From Favolaschia claudopus (Eukaryota; Basidiomycota; Agaricomycetes; Agaricales; Mycenaceae): a DNA stretch of 64,000 nt. Location of the stretch: positions 620,001 through 684,000 of the forward strand of contig JAWWNJ010000103.1 in the NCBI GenBank assembly GCA_037176885.1. The letters run 5' to 3'. Position 1 is the first letter of the stretch; every line of letters starts with the position of its first letter. The position numbers were made by a program, and so were the translations under genes. Of the stretch, positions 9,763 to 20,539 are shown piece after piece. The notes below the pieces were generated by a model. That model was not told the origin of the DNA and did no database searches. It was given only the letters and a program-made list of their open reading frames with translations.

Positions 9763-10125
9763 TGTGAAGCCTGCGTGCTTCGGTTCGGGGGCTTCTCGTC
9801 CTTCTGAAGACTCTGATACTGGTTTAACGGTTATCGGGCGCTAACCAGGCGCTGTGACCCTTCCGCAGGAGCTGTGTCACCCTGAGCAGGGCTCTGGTAA
9901 TCCGGAGAGGAGGGCAGTTGTACGGTTGCCCAGCCAGAGTGAGTATTGAGATATAAGGAGCACCTCCAGGCCCTATGCGTCCGTTCTTTAAGAAAGCATG
10001 TGTAGGCAGAGGTTAAGTTATTCAATGATTATCTAATACATCATTGTGGCTATGTGACCCGCGGAATGCTACCTAATCGGGAATGTTTGATGGACATGCT
10101 AAAGGGATATTCCTCCCATATCACA
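9763..10125 (-). repeat. 3' LTR of the gag/pol-less element
   Basis: Runs TGTGAAGCCTGCG to CCCATATCACA on the plus strand. The ends read TGTG…CACA in both directions. It matches 18342-18704 except for about two substitutions. Confidence 0.92.
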
Positions 10126-10136
10126 GAGCCCCCCGC
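10126..10136 (-). promoter_or_regulatory. Polypurine tract candidate
   Basis: GCGGGGGGCTC on the minus strand abuts the 3' LTR. The same AGCCCCCCGC string recurs at 10650, so the tract may have been duplicated by the inverted cassette lying between. Confidence 0.5.
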
Positions 10137-10204
10137 ATGTTCAGTGAACATGCCCGAATAAGTCAATCTTGAACATTTGGCGAACCTTTCAAATGTTCAG
10201 CTGT

Positions 10205-10544
10205 TGAAAAAAAAAAAAAAATTTGGCCCAAAATTTCAACGTGATGTTTCTTCGCAAATGGATTTGCCGAAGGCGACAGTTGGGTGAGTGACGAAAGCTT
10301 ATCAGCTTTCCACGTAGCAGCAGGTAAAGCTCTAGAGCAAAGCTCCATACAGAGCTTTCCCTTCTCGCCGTGTCCAATTCCAAGTCGCTGTAGCGTGGCT
10401 GAGGGTATCTGCAGATCTGAGACATGAAGTCCAGATCCGCATGCAAAGGATGAGGGCAGACGTTGTCTGCATTCACGCATCAACAGAGATGTACTGTAGA
10501 TCCACAACTGTGGATTCACATTGAAGCCGTTGTCTTCCTCTCCG
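10205..10544 (-). repeat. Inverted cassette, copy 1
   Basis: About 330 bp, from the A-rich end (A tract then TTTGGCCCAAAATTTCAACG) to TCTTCCTCTCCG, is nearly identical in inverted orientation to 17082-17410. It contains further small palindromes such as AAAGCTGATAAGCTTT and AGCTCCATACAGAGCT. No gene is recognised. Confidence 0.8.
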
Positions 10545-10604
10545 TGATAGCGGTGAAACCCTCAATATCCTAAGCCAAGCTCTAAGGAGAATGGGGAGAG
10601 GAGG

Positions 10605-10650
10605 AGAGTCAACACGGTTGACTCTCACTATACATATACCCCTACACAGC
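10605..10650 (+). repeat. Palindrome plus CCCTACACA motif, copy 1
   Basis: GAGTCAACACGGTTGACTC is an 8-bp perfect inverted repeat with a 3-base spacer. It is followed by TCACTATACATATACCCCTA and CACA. The same block occurs, in the same orientation, at 17035-17081 next to the other cassette copy. A regulatory or end-recognition role is possible but unproven. Confidence 0.65.
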
Positions 10651-11559
10651 CCCCCGCTTTTTTGCCGTGCAGCTCAATGACGGAGGAATCTGGATGTGCG
10701 GCAGAAAATCACCAAACTCGAAACGAAGACTCGAAGCTTCTCGCGACAATTCAATGAGGTTGTTCACCGGGATTGGAGCGAACAATGGCCCCCCAATCCC
10801 TAAGTAAACAGGCTTCATTCGCAGCCCCCCAGGATGAAGACTGCAATAGAACTTTGACGCGTAAGGTCGGGTCACTGTTTCTAGTCCATGTCCGCAACTT
10901 CAGTCGTTACGAAAAAAAAATTGGGGCAAATTTTCCGAGCAGGAACTCTACCTCGCAGTAGGGAGTTCGACCACTAACCCTGATAACAGTTTGCAATTGA
11001 GTTCATCCCTTGAAATGAAGTCGAAGGGAATCCATTCACAAATGAATGAAGAGCGTCGAACACTCATGAACTTTCAAATTCAATAAACATTGACCTATGC
11101 CCCCCAGGCTCCGTGGAATCAACTCTCTCAAAGAGAGCTACACCCTGGCCGCCTCGAGCCTTCGAAAATTAATTCATCCTTGGAATCACTGTTCCAAGGC
11201 ATCCATTCATTGATTGAATGAAGAGCACTCAAGCTCATGAATCAAGACGGTGGTGCGTAGATGTTCGACGAAGACGATGTTTTCGTAGTAGAACAGAAAA
11301 ATATTCATTTCCTAGTCACCGCACATGGGAACTCGACACCTTCGCCGGTGGAATTCACCAATAAGGGTATGTAATGAACAGTCAACAAACCGAGCGCGGC
11401 ACAACAAAGTGGAGTTCAAGGTCTGAACGCTGAAGTCCGAGCTCACGCTGGACAGCGGAGCTCAAGGACGCCATGCAGAGATCAAGACTCCAGAGTTTGA
11501 GGCTGTGATCTCGAGGCTTTCAAGACGAAGAAAGAGACTCGTGTTCCCGGAGGCCTTGA
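10651..11559. other. Non-coding part of the LARD-like element
   Basis: AT-richer sequence with CCCCCCAG strings (about 10791, 11101) and the twin stem-loop repeats. AAGTCCGAGCTCACG/CGGAGCTCAAGGAC (about 11430-11465) recurs near 17985-18022, close to the other end of the element. Confidence 0.5.
10995..11241 (+). repeat. Twin stem-loop repeats
   Basis: Two related units of about 75 bp, 10995-11070 and 11167-11241, start near TTCATCC and end in a CTCATGAA-type string. In each a first stem (CCTT…AAGG in unit 1, CCTTGGAA…TTCCAAGG in unit 2) is followed by a second (CATTCA…TGAATG and CATTCATTGATTGAATG). Bases differ between the units while pairing is kept. Confidence 0.6.
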
Positions 11560-14500
11560 CGTCGCTTGCAGACGGAGGGTGTCCGACGTGATGGGTCTCC
11601 TCGTATCTTATCGACCCAAATTCCATCTAAACACTTCTCGTCCCCTCATGGCCATTCTTCGCTTCAGAACCCCCTTTTCCGTGAACCCGAATCAAGTCAA
11701 GCTATTTTACTCGGTGACGAGCATTAAGGATCGAGGCAGCGCGTGAAGGGTACGCGCTCGAATCAGCAGCAGAGGCGACGGGCGAGGGATGTCGACGATG
11801 GCGAGAGAGAACAACGGTCGACGAGGGCGAAGAGGACAAGGGAAAGTGACACGGCGTTATTGCGAAGGCGACGCATCAGCGAAGCCGCGAGGTCGTTAGA
11901 ACGCTAGTCCTCAACGTCTTTCGTAGACGGAGGGCGTCTTGTCTGCCATAGCAGCGAGGGAGACAGCAACAACGCTGAGTAGATCGTCGGATTGGTTTCC
12001 AGACGACGCGACGGAGACGAGGAGTGGAGGACGCCAGAGCGGCGTCGTAGTGGGCCTCGACGTCGTTTGGGGACGGAGGCGTCCGGCGTGAAGAGTTTCC
12101 CGACACGCCTTCACAGATGCGGCGACGAACGACGATCTCACTTATCTCTTGCAGACCCAACCCATCCAAATTCCATCTCGTCCCTTCGACAATATTCCCT
12201 CCCAACGGAAATCTTTGAGACGTTTTGCAGGGAATCAAGCAAGTCGCTTGTTGCATCGGAAGTCAAAAAGGAGCGTTTGCATCCTAAACGGGCGTCATGA
12301 TGCTCGAGTCAAGTCGGGCAGTGAAGAAGTCCGATCTCTTCGCAGGTTCGCCAAACTACGCAAGATACGGCCAGAGAAACCTCGACGTCTCATTAGACGG
12401 AGATTTACTCGTAGCCGTATTCGGCGCAAGCAGCGCAATGTGCAGAAGAAACGCTTCCTTCGAACTCCAAGCTTTCTCGGTTAATCTTTCAACCCTACGA
12501 AACTATTGTGAACGTAATAGGTGGCAGCTCGCGCTTCTTCTACGCGATGAGTTGCTGGGGTCGAAAGTCCGTCGGAGAAGAGCCGAGTCGATTGACGCAA
12601 ACAAGAGCTGGCAAGGGCGGAGATGGGCTCGCTGTGAGGTGTATTCGTCAAGACGAGTTATCGTTAACGAGCGCTTCAATCGTGTGATGCAGAGGCCTCG
12701 ACGTCGGTTTGTAGACGGAGGCATTCCGGATGTGAATCGACGAAGCGGGCGGAGTGAAGTTTAAAGGCGAGAGCGTTTCGAAACTCTAAGTAGTGAGGCT
12801 TCGAAAGTGTCGATGTGAAGCCGGCTCGACGTCTCCGAGACTTGCAGACGGCGGGAGTCCAGCACGATGCGAGGTGATAGGTGCGAGACGGGGAAAGGAG
12901 GCACGATGAAAGTCTCGCGCCGTTGAACGGTGTAAAAGAGAGTGACATCGCTGAATCTCTTGCAGCGAGTCGGGTGCACACGGGGCGGTACAGCAGAGGT
13001 GTGCTGTCGCCGTGCTGGGCCTCAAGATCGTTTGAAGATGGAGGGAGTTCGGCGTTGGCGAACGGCGACCGAGTCGACAACAACACGACGATCAACTCAC
13101 TACAAACGTTCCACCCTTGACTCCAAGCCTTTCCTCTTTCTTCTCTCTACTCTTCCCTTTCCAACGGCTCAAAGGTCTTCTCGGACACGAGAAACCGTGA
13201 AATTTTGAGTGAGGTCGGCGGTTTGCGGTAGCGTCGATAAGAAGCTTAAACGGCCGCTTGTGAACCGCGTCGGAGGAGTTGATGTAATGTACTAATGGGG
13301 ACCTCAATGTCTCTTGCAGACGGAGGGCACCGGTGTTGAGGGAGTACAGAGAGGAAAGAGGTGCGCAGGAGCGTCGAGAGGTGGTGGTGGTGGGAGAAGG
13401 CAACATCTAGATACCACGCTTGACGATTGGACTCGCCGAATCAATATCTCCGCACATCACTTTTACTCTTTTGTACCCGCACTTCCGACTCGAAACGGCA
13501 CCCTTCCAGGATTTGCTGACTCCATTTACAATATCACACTGCCCCCCAGGTAGCAAATGCTTGAAGAGGAAAAAAAAAATTCCGCTGCAATTTCCTCATT
13601 TCCTTCGATACGACGATATTACAGTACGACATGAGCCGCTTCGTCAAGAGTCAATCAACCACGCAAGAGACCAACCAACAACTTAATGGCGCGTAGGATT
13701 GCGGCGAAGAAGGCGGAGGCAACGGAGATCAAACTGTGCACACAGCGGTCTCGACGTTCCTATCCGCCTGTGTACATTCCGTGTGTAGGTACGTGTACAT
13801 CGTTTCCAGTAGAAATGAGGCGAGAGGGACAAGCGAGATGGGCAGCGAGGGATGTCCGCGCTGAGTTCTTCGACAACCCAGCTCCCATCTTAATCTTCTA
13901 CTTTCTTCTCAACGACCTGACGATGAGCCCCGCGAGGCTTGAGATTCAAGCATTGAAAGTTCCGCCTCGACGTCTGGCTCAAACGGAGGCGAGAAGAATG
14001 ATCGCGCAGTCGGCAAGGATGACAAGCGGCGAAGAATCGGGCTTCGACGTGCAAATGTGGAACGATACTCTCCCCTCCTTAATTCTGTCATCTCCCAAGA
14101 TTTCTTGACGTGTTGGAGCTGGGCCTCGACGCTTCTTGTAAGCGAAGGCCATCAGCGCGAGGCGGAGGGAGTGCACGAGATAGAGGGAAAGCAAGAAGTG
14201 GTGTCGGCTGCCACGTTGACGACGACCCAAGAGCTGCCGGCGACAACGCGGCGTGCAGCTTAGGAATCCCGCGCAACATACAGAAGCGCGCAGTCGATAG
14301 GTAGGAGCGGCGACGGGGCAAGCAGCTGCGGCGGCGTACCGGGTCTCGACGTCCAATCGACGTCGTTATAGACGGAGGACGTCTGGTATTGGAAGGTGCT
14401 TGGTTCCCTACGATCCCTAATCCCATCCGAATTCCATCTGAACTCTTCCAAACTTCTCTCGCCTACATCTCTTCCCTACTGAAAAATGCCCCAGACGCCT

Positions 14501-17470
14501 TGAATTGAGACGATTGACTCGGGCGTAAGCGTCGGAGGTCAAAGCAAGGCGTAGGCCCATCCAAAGCAGCAAGTGGTTTCCGCAAGGAGCTGGGCCTCGA
14601 CGTCCCTTGCAGACGGAGGCTACAGCGCGAGATGCTTTGTCGGCGCAACGAGATGCAGGAAGAAGTGAGGAGGGGAATTACTGTCGCGTCGACGGCAAGC
14701 GCGTGGAAGAGATGGCCGTCTTTTCTTCCATAGATCTCAGGTGAGAACGAGGCGAGGGAATCGAGCGAGGTGGATAGCGGGGTTTGGTGTCTTGAAACGA
14801 CGTACGCGCTTAGATCTTCACCACTCTGAAGTTCTCTCTATTCCTTTATCTTCCCCTCGACAACACGACGACGTGCCGCGCTAAAAACACCGCCTCAACG
14901 TCTAGTCTAGCTCAGACGGAGGCGAGGACGAGGTGGCTGTCACGCGAATGGCATTAATAACACAAGCAGAGCCTCGACGTCTGAAAGACGGAGGGCGTTC
15001 GGCAACGGAAAACGCGGAGGTAGGGTTGTCGAGGATGAAAAGAGAATAATCGGTCGAGGAACTAGGCGCTGAGCAGCAATCGCAGCGAGTGTAGACGACG
15101 CGAAGCGTTGTCACTCACTTCCTTCTTTACCAACCCGAACCCCGGTCGTCTCCTATTCGTCCTCTCGACAAATTCTTTCCCTCCACGTGGGCGTTGGAAG
15201 CGAAAGTTTCGGGTGCGCACATCCAACGAGGCCGCAAGGTCAATATAACGCTACCCTCGACGTTTGTTGTAGACGGAGGCTACTAGAGATCGGCTAGATG
15301 CCGGGGATGCGCGCTGGGAAGGGAGAAGGCGAAGGACTACAGCATATCCTCGCGTTCATGGCGAGGCGAGTGGAAGCGCGGAGCCAGCAATATCAGCGCT
15401 GGAAGAAGTCGCTGGCGAACTCCAGGAGAATGTTCCTCATCGTCGTCCAACGAGCTCATCCCAACACACATTCAATCTTTTAGCAGGTTTACCAGACCGC
15501 ACAGAATACGGCCAGAGAAATGTCGACGTTTGATAAAACGGAGATTTATTCCTGGTCGTATTCGTCGCAAGCGGCGTAAGGAGGTCGCCTGGCTGCCTGA
15601 TAGATTGCAGTCTTGCGGATATGCTGGCGGAAAGGCGATAAAACGAAACGACCGGCTCGACCACCCTCGCAGCGGGTGGCTCGTCGTATGGATGCGATGC
15701 GGCTCGGCGTCGGTATGAAGCTGAGTCTCAACGTCACTTGACGGAGAGCGTATCGACGGCGATGCGAGATGTAACTCCTACTCACGGGGTCTCGACGAAC
15801 GGAGAACGACCGAAGGGCGGTGGTCAATTAGAGATCGACAAGAATGCGACGGCGAATGAGGTGAACTCGCAAGCTGTTCGCGAGCCCGTCGACGGCGAGA
15901 ACGGAAGCAGAGCGTGCGGCGGCATCATAGCATGACGTTTGACTCTTCTTTCGCTTGACATTCCAATGAAGACAGAACGAGAGAACACCAAGAAGATCAA
16001 AGGAGTGAGCGCGACGCGTTCGGCGACAAGGAAGGAGAGAGCGGCGTCGGAATGAAGCTAGGTCTCGACGTCACTTGACGGAGAGCGTCCAGCGGCGGCA
16101 AACTTCCCAAGACGGCGGTGGTCGTCGAGTTGGCGGCTCGACTTGGATGCGCCAACATATCTCTCCTCGACCCTTCGACAACATCCCTTTCTTGCGGAAA
16201 CTGTTCTGGACGCCTTGTATTGAAAGTAGCGTCTAGCTCGAGCGTAGTCGTCGCAAATCAAAGCGCATCCAAAGCAGCTGCGACGGCCTCTGAGTGGAGC
16301 CGGGCCCGACGTCTCTTATAGACGGAGGGAGTCTGGTTTTGCAAGCGCCAGAGCGACTGACAAGTCCGAACTCTCCGCAGATTCACCACCGCGCAAAATA
16401 CGGCCAGAGAAACCTCGACGTCTAATTAGACGGAGGTTTACTCGCAGTCGTATTCGGCTCAAGCGGCGCAACCTAACCACGGGGCACTGGAAGACCAAAA
16501 TGCTGTGGAAACTTGAAGCGACAACACAGACGAACCACGAACGAGACTTATCCACTTGCGCGGAGGGAGCATCGTCGAGATCAAATGCTGATGTTCGTGT
16601 TCGGCGAGGGAAGACGCGACGGTGGAGGCGGCGGCGATCTTGGATCTATTCGACCTCGCGTGACGGCGACGAATGGACGGGGCGTCGGATGATACAAGCG
16701 CTCTTAATCTCGTGATGCTGTATGTCGGTAGTATCGATGAAGAAGAGTCGCTGCGTCGTACTGAGCCTCGGCGTCGCTAGGAGACGGAGACGATTGGCGG
16801 GGCGAGTTCCCCAACACTCCAGCACACGGGGACGAAGCGACAAGGGAGTCAAACTCACTTCCTCCCAATCCTTTCTAATCTCCGCTTTGTCTTCTCAACA
16901 AAACTCCTTCCCCACAGAAACCTGCGGCAGACTTTCAAACGTCTCGATTAGGGACGCGCCACTTGCTCAGGCGTGGGCGTCGAGAGCCATGTCGACGCGT
17001 GGGCGCGTCCAACCGAGAAGGAGTTGGGGTGAGGAGGAGAGTCAACACGGTTGACTCTCACTATACATATATCCCTACACACGGAGAGGAAGACAACGGC
17101 TTCAATGTGAATCCACAGTTGTGGATCTACAGTACATCTCTGTTGATGCGTGAATGCAGACAACGTCTGCCCTCATCCTTTGCATGCGGGTCTGGACTTC
17201 ATGTCTCAGATCTGCAGATACCCTCAGCCACGCTACAGCGACTTGGAATTGGACGGCGAGAAGGGAAAGCTCTGTATGGAGCTTTGCTCTAGAGCTTTAC
17301 CTGCTGCTACGTGGAAAGCTGATAAGCTTTCGTCACTCACCCAACTGTCGCCTTCGGCAAATCCATTTGCGAAGAAACATCACGTTGAAATTTTGGGCCA
17401 AATTTTTTTTGTGTAGGGGTAGAACCGGACCTCGACGTCTTCTTGCAGACGGAGGGCGTCCGGCGTCGCT
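11560..17470 (+). repeat. Array of about twenty dispersed hairpin motifs
   Basis: Consensus CCTCGACGTCtcttgc followed by AGACGGAGGGCGTCCGG. Copies begin near 11568, 11911, 12058, 12381, 12695, 12823, 13306, 13969, 14127, 14345, 14593, 14895, 14975, 15258, 15727, 16064, 16303, 16413, 16767 and 17433, all in the same orientation at irregular spacing of roughly 80-670 bp. CGTC/GACG arms are kept while the loop varies (CGTCTAATTAGACG, CGTCTGAAAGACG, CGTCACTTGACG). Between motifs lie diverged pyrimidine-rich blocks (such as AATTCCATCT, then CCCTCGACAA), suggesting a decayed larger unit. No coding function is seen. Confidence 0.75.
17073..17418 (+). repeat. Inverted cassette, copy 2, with CCCTACACA ends
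   Basis: The 330-bp cassette appears here in the opposite orientation to copy 1 and is bounded by CCCTACACA (17073-17081) and TGTGTAGGG (17410-17418). That makes this copy look like a short TIR-bounded unit. The palindromic block at 17035-17072 precedes it. Confidence 0.7.
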
Positions 17471-18324
17471 AGTACGCGGAGGACGAGCGAGAGGAGGGGA
17501 GAGAAAGAAGAGTTGACTGCCACGTCGATAACGACGGCGTGGGAGACAGCGGCGACAACGCGGAGCGGGTCGTCGGATCGAACCCCGTGCGACAGCGCGA
17601 GTAAAGTCAAAAACGACGTGAGATTGCACCAGTGGCGGAGGCGAGGGCGGCGCGAGATGTTGTGTACCAGAGAACTCACTTGGTTGTTCTTCTCCCGTTT
17701 CCTCCGAATCTCATTCCCTGTCAACGATCGTTTTCCCCGATGAAGTCTTGAAGTCTTTTCTTCCAATTCGAGTACAGGGTAGCGTTGGGTTGAGGATGGA
17801 AGGAGGTGGAGGTGGAGTCGAGGTTGTGGTCGTCACCCGACTAGTCGAATAGCAGTATAAAGACAAAATGAATATATTTGCCCTCGACTAAGTACACGCC
17901 GGAGCTCAAGCGCTCGGAGCTCACGGTACGAGTAGGAGATGTAAACCTGAGCGCAACATTGAACAACGAAGCTCTAGGTTTATGCCAAGTCCGAGCTCAC
18001 GCCGTCAGCGGAGCTCAAGGACAAGATTAAAGGCCAAAAGCGGATTTTCAAAGCTATAAGCTTTGAAGACGCAGTTTATCCCGTAACGAGGGGCGTCAAT
18101 TCCAAGTATAGCGGCCAAGGTGGGGTGAACGGAATTGACGGGGCGGATAATGTCGCGGCCCGCAAATCAAATGAATGAAAGTGAGGGAGGCGACAAAGCG
18201 CCTCACCGTACCACTATTGAGACAGCAAGCAGAGGGGAGGTTACTTGAGGCTCGCAAGAGGTAAGAAGTCTATTGTAGACTTGGTGAGGTGCTGAGAGTC
18301 TTCGGGAGGAGTTTGGTGAAGCCT
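17471..18324. other. 5' internal region of the LARD-like element
   Basis: No gene recognised. GAGCTCAAGCGCTCGGAGCTC and CGAGCTCACGCCG…GGAGCTCAAGG (17913-18022) are palindrome-rich and resemble 11430-11465. The remainder up to the primer site has no frame with a motif. Confidence 0.45.
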
Positions 18325-18340
18325 CCCTGTGTGTCCACCA
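18325..18340 (-). promoter_or_regulatory. Primer binding site candidate of the LARD-like element
   Basis: One base inside the 5' LTR the minus strand reads TGGTGGACACACAGGG, complementary to a tRNA 3' end finishing …TGTCCACCA. The TGG start and the position fit a conventional tRNA-3'-end primer site. The tRNA was not identified. Confidence 0.6.
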
Positions 18341-18341
18341 T

Positions 18342-18704
18342 TGTGAAGCCTGCGTTCTTCGGTTCGGGGGCTTCTCGTCCTTCTGAAGACTCTGATACTG
18401 GTTTAACGGTTATCGGGCGCTAACCAGGCGCTGTGACCCTTCCGCAGGAGCTGTGTCACCCTGAGCAGGGCTCTGGTAATCCGGAGAGGAGGGCAGTTGT
18501 ACGGTTGCTCAGCCAGAGTGAGTATTGAGATATAAGGAGCACCTCCAGGCCCTATGCGTCCGTTCTTTAAGAAAGCATGTGTAGGCAGAGGTTAAGTTAT
18601 TCAATGATTATCTAATACATCATTGTGGCTATGTGACCCGCGGAATGCTACCTAATCGGGAATGTTTGATGGACATGCTAAAGGGATATTCCTCCCATAT
18701 CACA
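18342..18704 (-). repeat. 5' LTR of the gag/pol-less element
   Basis: 363 bp, TGTGAAGCC…ATATCACA, the partner of 9763-10125, followed by the TATTC target duplication at 18705-18709. Confidence 0.92.
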
Positions 18705-19585
18705 TATTCTTTCCTAGATGTAGCAGGTGCCTCAAGCTTTGGTTCTATAGGTGAATGAAGTTCCTGGTCATCAAACCGAACATGCCTAGATGTGATGGTT
18801 TCGCCATAAGAACCATCTTTATTGATTACTAGCAAGTCATGTGCTTTACTGTTTTCATGGTAGCCAACAAAGATGCACCGCTTTGCTTTATCACCAAATT
18901 TCTGCTTGTGACGTTTTTCTTTAGGAATGAGAGGATAAGCTCTACAGCCAAAGGGATGCAGGTGTCGTATGTTTATTGGACGGTCAAAGAGTTTCTCATG
19001 AGGTATTTCAAATTCCTGTGCTGAAGTAGGTGTTCTATTCACAGTATAACCAGCTGCTCGCATTGCTAAGACCCAAAATTTACGAGGAAGGCGTGAGGCA
19101 ATCAACATAGTTGTAGCTCTGGAAACAAGTGTTTGATTCATTCGCTCTGCTACTCCGTTTTGCTCTGGGGTGTAAGGTGCTGTTGTTTCATGGATGATGC
19201 CTAGACGTTTGAATTCTGTTTCCATTTGATGAGACGTGAATTCACCACCCCCATCTGTGCGAAAGAATCGAGTCCAGCCCTCACAGAATTCCCAATTAGC
19301 AATTTGAGCACGAAAATGTGCCTCAGTAGATTTTCGCCATTCTTTGAGTTTTGAATAGACTTGGGATTTCTTTTGGGCAAATAGAATCCACACCTCAGAG
19401 GAATGATGATCTATAAGGACCACCCAGTAGCGTATTCCACCTGGGCCTTCAGGCGTTACTGGACCACCAACATCAGATGATACAATATCTAAAGGACCAC
19501 GAGCTTTGGTTTGACTTTTGGAAAATGGTAATTTCTTCATTTTCCCAAGAACACAGGGTTCACAGAATTTGGGGATTCCTGTCAA
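18705..19585 (-). pseudogene. Copia B: integrase
   Basis: Reads CEPCVLGKMKKLPF (second half of the zinc-binding region), DIVSSDVGGPV (first catalytic Asp), FFRTDGGGEFTS (second Asp), TTAPYTPEQNGVAERMNQTL (catalytic Glu), FGCRAYPLIPKEKRHKQKF and CIFVGY. DDE residues are all present. It is open up to the insertion of the LARD-like element, where …TSRKE/YEDFAQT… rejoins across the TATTC duplication. Confidence 0.94.
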
Positions 19586-19817
19586 GGATGTAATCTCACC
19601 AAGTCGGCCTTTAGCAACAGATTTCTGTAATAGTTGGAAATTTGTATGACCAGATATTCAAGATGATTGATATCCATAGCAAATAGTGCATGTGGATCTT
19701 CACTCAAAGGAGTATAGACAATGTGGTACAGTCCCTTCCGATGCTTGGCTTCAATCATTCTTTGCCCTTTTGGGTTTCGAACAATGCAGCTATCTGCTTC
19801 GAACATGCTATTGTATC
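19586..19817 (-). pseudogene. Copia B: pre-integrase (GAG-pre-INT)
   Basis: After the pogo-like MITE the frame resumes with YNSMFEADSCIVRNPKGQ and GLYHIVYTPL. The His-rich motif is split: NHLEYL is followed in another frame by GHTNFQLLQKSVAKGRLGEI. A one-base indel near 19660 therefore breaks the polyprotein. Confidence 0.85.
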
Positions 19818-20539
19818 CAGTCATAAACTAGGAAGCGCAACGTAACGTAGAAGAGCAACGCGCATATTCCGTCGCCGCAGACGCTTTCGTGAGAAAGGCT
19901 TTCCACCCTACTACCATTTTTGAGGTCGCTAAATTCAATGGAATGGTTTTTGGAGCCTAAAAATCACTTCTCTGGGCAGTGGGAGCGCAATTTGTTGAAA
20001 ATGCCCAATTTTGGAAGGAATTTTGTGATTTTCCCAAATATTTGAACTTCTGCAGGGAATTTTTGGAGCTCAAGGTACAGTCACAAGCTAAATCTCCCAC
20101 CAGCAACAAGTTTGGACTGAATAGCCTTTTTAAAGGACTAGAACAAGCTGATTTATTGCTGATTTTCGATGTTTTCAGCTGAGTTGTGGATTTTGCCTTG
20201 TAATATAGACGCTTCCTGGTGTTCCTGAGCATGCTGAATTTGTGGTATAATATTTGTAGGGCCAGAATATACATACTCTATGTTGTCGCGACCTGCGGGG
20301 ACGGATTCTGGGTTTGTTTACTGTTGTTGCTCTTCTATGTTATTTGGCTCATTTGGGTGCAGCCAAACTTTGGCCTGGGAACTCGCTCAAAACAGGCCAT
20401 ATCGACCCAGTATTTTTGAAAATCTTGCAGAATGGATGCGGGGCTATTATCCTAGCACAAAAAACTGGCAGTTTTGGTGTGTTGTTCATCGAGTAATCAG
20501 CGTGGAACGCTAATCGTTGCGCTTCCCGGTTTATTACTG
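19818..20539. mobile_element. Pogo-like MITE with CAGT ends
   Basis: Ends CAGTCATAAACTAGGAAGCG and, on the complement, CAGTAATAAACCGGGAAGCG form imperfect inverted repeats of about 25 bp. Flanking dinucleotides are TC on both sides (19816-19817, 20540-20541). Removing the insert rejoins …MAKKG/YNSMF… in copia B. 722 bp, no transposase. A second, truncated copy is at 58242-58639. Confidence 0.82.

Larger units (their letters stand above)
9763..18704 (-). mobile_element. Large LTR element without gag or pol (LARD-like)
   Basis: Two 363-bp LTRs (9763-10125, 18342-18704; about two differences) are flanked by the 5-bp duplication TATTC (9758-9762, 18705-18709). A primer-site-like sequence adjoins the right LTR and a purine tract adjoins the left one, giving minus orientation. 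The 8.2-kb internal region has many short open frames but no gag, protease, integrase or RT motif in any frame. It holds about twenty copies of a hairpin motif, an inverted 330-bp cassette and other structured repeats. The size and lack of coding match large retrotransposon derivatives. Confidence 0.88.

Noticed and set aside
11560..17470. Hairpin array as a CRISPR array
   Set aside because: The genome is eukaryotic, repeats are diverged, spacing is 80-670 bp and irregular, and there are no cas genes.
11876..17766. Many open frames of 60-160 codons in the LARD-like element on both strands
   Set aside because: They simply translate the GC-rich hairpin motif (recurring 'ALRLQETSRPS'-like peptides) and overlap in several frames; no motif or consistent codon bias.
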